A stretch of DNA of 64,000 bases from Actinernus sp. WN-2022 (taxonomy: Eukaryota; Cnidaria; Anthozoa; Actiniaria; Actinernidae): the NCBI GenBank assembly GCA_030867875.1, contig JAOWCC010001634.1:104573321-104637320 (forward strand), read 5' to 3'. The notes beneath the pieces were generated by a model. It worked only from the letters and a program-made list of their open reading frames with translations. It made no database searches and had not been told where the DNA came from. Positions within the stretch are counted from its first letter, which is position 1; every line of letters starts with the position of its first letter. Positions 58,605 to 64,000 of this stretch are shown here, piece by piece. Both the position numbers and the translations under genes were made by a program.

Positions 58605-59380
58605 GTGTGGTTATACCCTACTTAATGCAGTGTTAATTTGTATAACCACGATGAAACCACCACGATGCACACGTGTAGTATTTAAAAAGCTTCTTCAGAA
58701 CTCACACTGAAATATTCATATCCATGTATTTCTCTTGTCTTCAGGTATGATTCAAAGCATCTTGACCATTTGCAGTTTTGGTATCGGCAAAACGAACAGC
58801 ACAATTCAATGCAGTGAGCAAGCCAGCAGCATATTTTTCGATCGCAGATTCACTCGGGTTCAGCACAAATAAATAATTATGGCCGAGTTGAATGACCTGT
58901 ACTTAATTTTGTTACTTTCCATCTTTCTATAACATTTGTAAACATGTAACCTAAGTACGAAAAATAAACTTGTTGTTGTTGTAATTGTTCAAGGTACAAA
59001 ACAGACCATATTGGACTTTGTCAGTCCTCCAGATGTACTACACACTTTCCTCAGGCTTTGCTCAATTGTACTTGAGAACCTTTGAAACATCATTGCATTG
59101 GATTGTCGGAAAATGAGGCAAGTAACTTACCGATCGCGAGCAAAACAGAAAACCAAAATGGCCGCTCGCATCGTGTACTTACCAGTTCCCCGGCCGAGAT
59201 AATTTATTCTAAAAAGTACAAACATTTCTTTCGCTTGGAAAAGCACAGGTATCCCACACATACCCACAGGGAGTCCACTGCAAGATTAGTATGCGTTCTC
59301 CTTCGTCGAACGCAAATACGTAGTGACGTAACGCGCGCTTTTAATAACATCACAATAGTGTGTGGCTGCTTGCAAGGTTG
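58605..59380. other. Non-coding interval with a second non-LTR 3' tail
   Basis: AATAAACTTGTTGTTGTTGT at 58965-58984 looks like the poly(A)/microsatellite tail of another CR1/L2-like insertion. No coding part of it is recognisable upstream. Nothing else supported. Confidence 0.5.
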
Positions 59381-59389
59381 TGCTGAGAA

Positions 59390-59530
59390 AAATCGCGATG
59401 ACAATGCGCTCGGAGCCGGTTTTGTACACTCCGGCCTTTTACAGTTCGCGTTCTAAGATGGATGGAGAAGGATGCCTGTGAGGATTAGGGGAGCAAGGCT
59501 AGTTAGGCAACGAGGGCTGATCAAAGCCAG
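59390..59530. repeat. Dispersed repeat shared with 41.6 kb
   Basis: Collinear with 41627-41770: AAAATCGCGATRACAATGCS, GTACACTCCGGCCT and AAGGATGCCT..AGGATTAG..AAGG..AGTTAGGCAACG. Family unknown. Confidence 0.75.
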
Positions 59531-59730
59531 GTCCCGGCTAATCCACAAATCGAATTGGAATTTAGCGTGTTGGGTTTTGCGGAGGGAGGAAAACCGGAGA
59601 ACCCGGCGAAAAACCCTCGGAGCAAGGGCGAGATACCAACAAACTCAACTCACATATGGCGCCGCGTCCGGGATTCGAACCTGGGCCACAGAGGTGAAGC
59701 GCTTAACCACTGCGCCACCCGAGCTCCCTG
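59505..59730 (-). mobile_element. tRNA-derived SINE
   Basis: Minus strand: tRNA-like head at about 59730-59656 with A box TGGCGCAGTGGTTAAGCG and B box GGTTCGAATCCC, followed by a body (GGGTTTTTCGCCGGG, CCGGTTTTCCTCCC). The Pol III promoter boxes are near consensus. The head resembles a tRNA but is embedded in the SINE body. Confidence 0.78.
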
Positions 59731-60366
59731 GAACATTGAGCCAACAACAACACGGTGCCAATAATATTTTTTTTATTGAAATGACGGCCAGTCACAAATT
59801 GTGCAAGTGTCATAACCAATGAAAAATAATGAAAGAACCTTGTCCAGCCCCCTACCTTAATCGGTCCAACACACAAGAGCGCAATGTTACACCACAAATG
59901 TAGCTAACCCTACCTTATCAACAGAATGGTTTATGAAGGCACACTAGTTCTCGCTCTTACAGTACAATACAAGGTTTTTACACAATAAATGGCTGCGGAA
60001 CGCGCGTTAGCCATGTTATTAGAATACAGATGACGCCATGTTTTTAACAAAATCATGTTGTATCCTTTTCTCTAATATAAAAACCAAATGATGTCATTTT
60101 GCCGTGGATCTGTCCTCCTATCAATGCATAGCGTGACGGGCCAAACAGTTGCGACACTCGACTGCGCCTCCTTGTTCCCTTATCAAACTCATTAATAATC
60201 CATGAAGCAAAAACAAAGGAAATTTTAAACATCAGTGTCTTTAATTCTTCTTGAGATTTCGTCCTGATTTACATAAACTTTGGCTTCGATTTTCTCGGCC
60301 AAAATAAGTCGTATCGCCAAAATAACTGAAAACATGACTCTCTACATCTAAACGTTTGATAAGTGC

Positions 60367-60464
60367 GATAAAGAATTCGCGTCTGGTATTTATGGTATTT
60401 ACAAACTCTCGCTTTCAGCTCGAGCTTTGTAAATCCCATAAAGATCGTCCGCGAATTCTTTATC
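60367..60464. repeat. Hairpin repeat, 15-bp outer arms
   Basis: GATAAAGAATTCGCG at 60367-60381 is exactly inverted at 60450-60464; an inner pair (TTATGGTATTTACAAA / TTTGTAAATCCCATAA) extends the stem. Confidence 0.75.
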
Positions 60465-60504
60465 TAGTACATCAAGATTTGCAGCTAAGAGACAGACGCA
60501 TGGC

Positions 60505-60552
60505 TAAATGACGTATTTGTTAAATGACGTATTTGTTAAATGACGTATTTGT
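60505..60552. repeat. 16-bp tandem repeat, three exact copies
   Basis: TAAATGACGTATTTGT repeated three times; each unit contains ATGACGTA, a CRE-like sequence. No gene starts nearby. Confidence 0.85.
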
Positions 60553-62390
60553 TAAATAATTAATTTTCTCCAACCTGGTTTGCCGCTCAATCAAACTACA
60601 GATGTACGTCCTCCAAAACCAAGTCGGTTTGAAATGTTTTAATGTATGAAAGTTTTCGTATGTTCTACACAAAAAAGGTACATCTTGTTGGTCTTACAAC
60701 CTCACGAAACACTCGTGCCTCAAACGTCACACAGTGCTACTGGTCACAATGTGTGTTTTAAAACATACAACACTCTCTGCCCACTCTAGTTATAGACGCC
60801 GTGCGAGCTGAAGGAGGTTAGTCTGGAGCTGCAAATTGCACCAAAACAGATGTCAATCAAATTGATGGTAGGTAATTTGTGAGGCACACAAACATGCGTA
60901 TTCGGCTTCTTGGCATATGGTTTGTTCCTTCAAGTCCCACTTCGCTAACTGACAGCTATGGAGCTTATAAGCACCGATTACAAGAATGACAACAATAAAT
61001 ATGATCCCAAAAGACAGACTTTTCTCCTATAATGTAACAGACGTTGCTGCTCGTATGAATCTTTATTATAGCTGATAAGAATGTTAAGTGATCTTTCGCA
61101 CAATGCTCGAGAGGTTTGTATACAAACACCGAGACTACATTCAACTCGAGACCGTTTAAATGATGGAATTTCGCGTGCAATCATCTTCCTGATATCGGTA
61201 CTTATAGTCCCCGCTGTCTGTTCTAATTTACTCCGAAACATCGTCCCCAGCGAGGAATATTAAATAACTCCAGAAAGTAATCGAAACCACTGTAATTGTA
61301 AACTATTCTTTGGTTAGCCTAATCTCGGGCGTTCTGGTTCGTATTTTACTGTGTTTTGTATTAGTTTGTATAGGGTCCTATTAACCCATTAGAACAATTA
61401 CCAGCCAGAACGCCTTGGTGGTTGCAGGAGGAATGAGTAGCGAATGAGGTATCTTTTGTTCCTCACAACCGACACGGCCGCCAATGCTCTTGAAGGCAAC
61501 ACACATTTGCCTCGTACGACGATTAGCTTTTACCCAACATATCATACATCGACTCGGCCTGTTGCTAGTCCAAATCTTACAGCATCACTACGGCCACGTT
61601 CGCGCTTTCCTTGCAAAACCATTTACAAACGTCACGCGTTGCTCGAGTTTTTGCCTATTGTTTTGCTATTATTAAAACAAACTAAGCGGTCACGTCAGAA
61701 TAAAAAAACGGTCGGGCCGAACAGGAAAATGTTTGGCTCTCGGTCATTTGGTACGTACGTCGTGACCTCAAGTCAAATATTTTCCCTGCAGGCCCTCGCA
61801 CTCAGTACCTAATATTGTCAATATCACCATTTCTAGGCATCCAAAATTTACACTTCCCGCCTAATCTCGCTTATCTCCACCACTTCCCGCCGGTTCCTCG
61901 TCTCACCAAATTTTGCTCCTCGCCTAATCTCGCCAAATCCCGCATAATATAAGTTATAACGATGAGATTTGAACCAATGACAGGTCATCGTAAGGTCATG
62001 TTTGCACTGGTAACTATTGGTAACGAAGCAATTAGATTAATCCCGTCTAGCTACCAAGCTGTACCACTTTTCGAGATCTGATAACATACTACCCCATAAC
62101 GGTGCCCCGGTATAAAATGATTAGGTACGAGAAGCGCAAGATAAACCAAGTTAATGGGAATCTCGGCTGGAAAACAATATTTGCTCTCAAATGTTCCTTA
62201 CGAATGTCTAAATCTATTACTGTGTTTATATCCTGTAAATTGTACACTACATGTCATTTATGGACACATTGTTCTGTCCATAAAACTCATTTGAATTTCC
62301 CGCGCATCGGGAATCGCGATCTTGGATTTTATGACGTCACAGTGTTGCTCCTTTTGTCATGAAACAATAGTTCTTTTGTTGTGGAACTTT
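60553..62390. other. Non-coding interval
   Basis: Open frames at 60965-61263 and 61444-61812 overlap on both strands and lack any motif I recognise. Repeated CTCGCC/CCCGCC wording at 61860-61940 is low-complexity. No gene supported. Confidence 0.5.
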
Positions 62391-62465
62391 AGGCCACTTT
62401 GGAAACGAGTAGGGGATTGGGGCGAGGGTCGTCTCGCAGAGGCGCATGGGATCGTTACGGGGGAC
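62391..62465. repeat. Diverged arm of the 40.7-kb foldback MITE
   Basis: CACTTTGGAAACGAGTAGGG ... GGGATCGTTACGGGGGACA corresponds to the arm at 40763-40835, single orientation only. Confidence 0.75.
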
Positions 62466-62544
62466 ACGCAAAACAAACCTGGCGAATATCGCAATTAACT
62501 CATTGAATTCTAGCGCAGAAAGGGAAATAAGCTGAAAAGAAGAC

Positions 62545-64000
62545 AGCTCAACACAAGTGTCGAAGAATGCGGGTTCATAAAAGCCAACTTCTTAAAGCAG
62601 AGCAAAGTTAGCAGAAGTAAAGCGAAGTTGTGTGGCTGATTGCTACGACCGAACACGTTATGTTTTAGCCGATTCACGTTTCCCATTATCATGGGATTTA
62701 TCACTTTTAAGTATTAAATACTTTGTAACTTTCGCAATACATGTCCTGTTCTGTTCGTGGGATTGCAGGCCGTGAATAACTGCAAGAGAAATAGCCGGAC
62801 TCAACAAGAACATTTCTTATACCTTAAATTTTATTAAAAAAGAAATACCGTCTAGGAATTTTCCCTTAACGGAACCACGAGATTAAGCAATAACAAACTT
62901 GCCGAAACAGTTGATTTCGCCGTTATTATTCTCAAAATATCTCGGGGGTTTCTTGGTGCCACAGATCACCACATGACGTAAAGCAAAGAAAACTATTGTT
63001 TTCTAAAGCAAAACAATACCCTGAAATACAAAGAACCCTGTTTGCTATTGAGATTGTAGGTTGAAGAGCCGGAAGGTATTTGGTATGTGGTTAATCGCTA
63101 CAAATACATGTCACCCTAGGCCTAGCGGACTTCAAGTTCAACGTTTCTCAACGTAACGTCACTGATATATTGGAAATATTCTTGGGTTGCAATCATTCCT
63201 AAGGGAATACGATCACAAAAGCGTAGCGGCCATCTTGGTTGGTAGGAACAAAAGAAGCAATGTGGTTTCTTTTGTTCCGACCAACCAACATGGCCACCAG
63301 TGCAACCCACCAATGCTTGGTGTAGAGATTCATTGCTTGATTCATTGTTCTGGGGTTAGGACCTATCCTCTCTCTACAATTACCAATAATCAATAAATGG
63401 CAAACACGCTTGAAATACCGATTATTGGTAATACTACGACAAATCCTAACCCGAACCCTAACCATCGGACGAGTTCGCGGGTAAACGACGGGTTCTCACT
63501 CACCTAGAGCTAGGGTTCACAGATAAACAAGAAGAGAAGGTAAACGAGCGAAAAATTTTTTTTGAGCGCTTCTACTCGGGCTCGAACTCGTAATCGTTTG
63601 CTACACTAAGCGCGTCTACCGCCGTTTTGGTTTGAACAATTGTTTATCTTTATCCTTGACTGGTTTTAAGAATGTCATTGTTTAATTTGCGTTCCAGAAT
63701 TAGCGATTATTGATAATTGAAGAGCAAAAGCCAATTACTGATTATTGGTAATTGTAGAATGAGGATATGTTGGATTAAAGTATTCTGAATTTCTAACGAG
63801 TACAAAGTATTTTTTAATACTTTAAAGTGATAAATCCATGATGATGGGAAACGTAGGAATCGGCTAAAGCATGTGTTCGGATCGTAACATTAGGCCACAT
63901 AACTTCGTTTTACTGCTGCTAACTCCCATTCCACGGTAGTTTTCACTCCCTTGCTCTGCTTTAAAGAAGTTCACATTCCTGGACACTTCTGTTGAGTTTT
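62545..64000. repeat. Inverted repeat pair, arms about 210 bp, running to the window edge
   Basis: 62545-62755 (AAAGCAGAGCAAAG, CGAAGTTGTGTGGC, GCCGATTCACGTTTCCCAT) recurs inverted at about 63775-63995. Between the arms: a 29-bp-arm hairpin at 63227-63295, TTACCAATAATC palindromes near 63380-63430 and 63700-63760, and a tRNA-like B box (GAGTTCGAGCCC, minus strand, about 63568-63590). Probably one more long-TIR element. No gene. Confidence 0.65.

Noticed and set aside
59656..59728. A minus-strand tRNA gene
   Set aside because: A and B boxes are good, but the sequence continues into a SINE body and I could not close a proper acceptor stem.
61444..61812. 122-codon plus-strand frame
   Set aside because: No motif, no promoter or poly(A) context, and the region is otherwise decayed repeat sequence.
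63430..63470. Telomere-like CTAACCC/CCCTAACC wording
   Set aside because: Only two or three imperfect units; too short for an interstitial telomere tract.

Overview
The window is animal nuclear DNA built almost entirely from mobile and virus-derived elements. I found no convincing host gene, rRNA or functional tRNA. The mix of elements suggests a cnidarian, most likely a stony coral: a 2A-PHD-endonuclease non-LTR retrotransposon, a MULE-like relic, a PIF/Harbinger two-gene element, a short-LTR Ty3/Gypsy element, Polinton-type viral genes, a tRNA-derived SINE and many foldback MITEs. That assignment is inference from recognised families, not a database result.

Layout. 1-8652: a minus-oriented LTR retrotransposon with gag (one in-frame stop) but no pol, between LTRs that are nearly identical. 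9.4-11.9 kb: a decayed MULE-like transposase with a SWIM-type finger. 14.9-17.1 kb: a non-LTR retrotransposon with a 2A motif, PHD finger and AP-type endonuclease that stops before the reverse transcriptase.

18.36-30.23 kb (element 1) is a GC-rich adintovirus/Polinton-type viral element. A dense promoter array (nine TATAGATC..ATTGG units, two CRE palindromes, a GC box, a TATA box) leads into a zinc-finger/proline-rich gene. A spliced F-box gene and two tandem RING-type exons follow on the minus strand, then a family-B DNA polymerase reduced to its polymerase domain (plus). A minus-strand virion block runs 30.2 to 24.0 kb: candidate minor capsid, pVI/pX-like core protein, double-jelly-roll major capsid protein (one nonsense codon), intact adenain-type protease, intact A32-type packaging ATPase, a pX-like small protein and several basic proteins. 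No integrase is visible. Together these genes would copy, package and mature a virion, while the F-box and RING proteins may engage host ubiquitin ligases.

30.24-39.42 kb (element 2) is a second, AT-richer virus-like element of another lineage, fused to element 1 inside coding sequence. It holds its own ATPase, a candidate capsid protein, small membrane proteins, a retroviral-type integrase and a full-length but broken family-B polymerase.

39.4-51.2 kb: inverted repeats and MITEs, then a Harbinger element whose transposase gene is split by a 5.2-kb Gypsy element (5-bp target duplication CACCA). The Gypsy reverse transcriptase is in turn split by a 682-bp TIR element. 51.8-58.6 kb: a 6.8-kb long-TIR element (8-bp target duplication) holding a second foldback element (7-bp duplication), a third element inside that (3-bp duplication), and a CR1/L2-like fragment split by a Harbinger-like MITE (TAA duplication). 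58.6-64 kb: SINE, MITE and inverted-repeat sequence without a supported gene.
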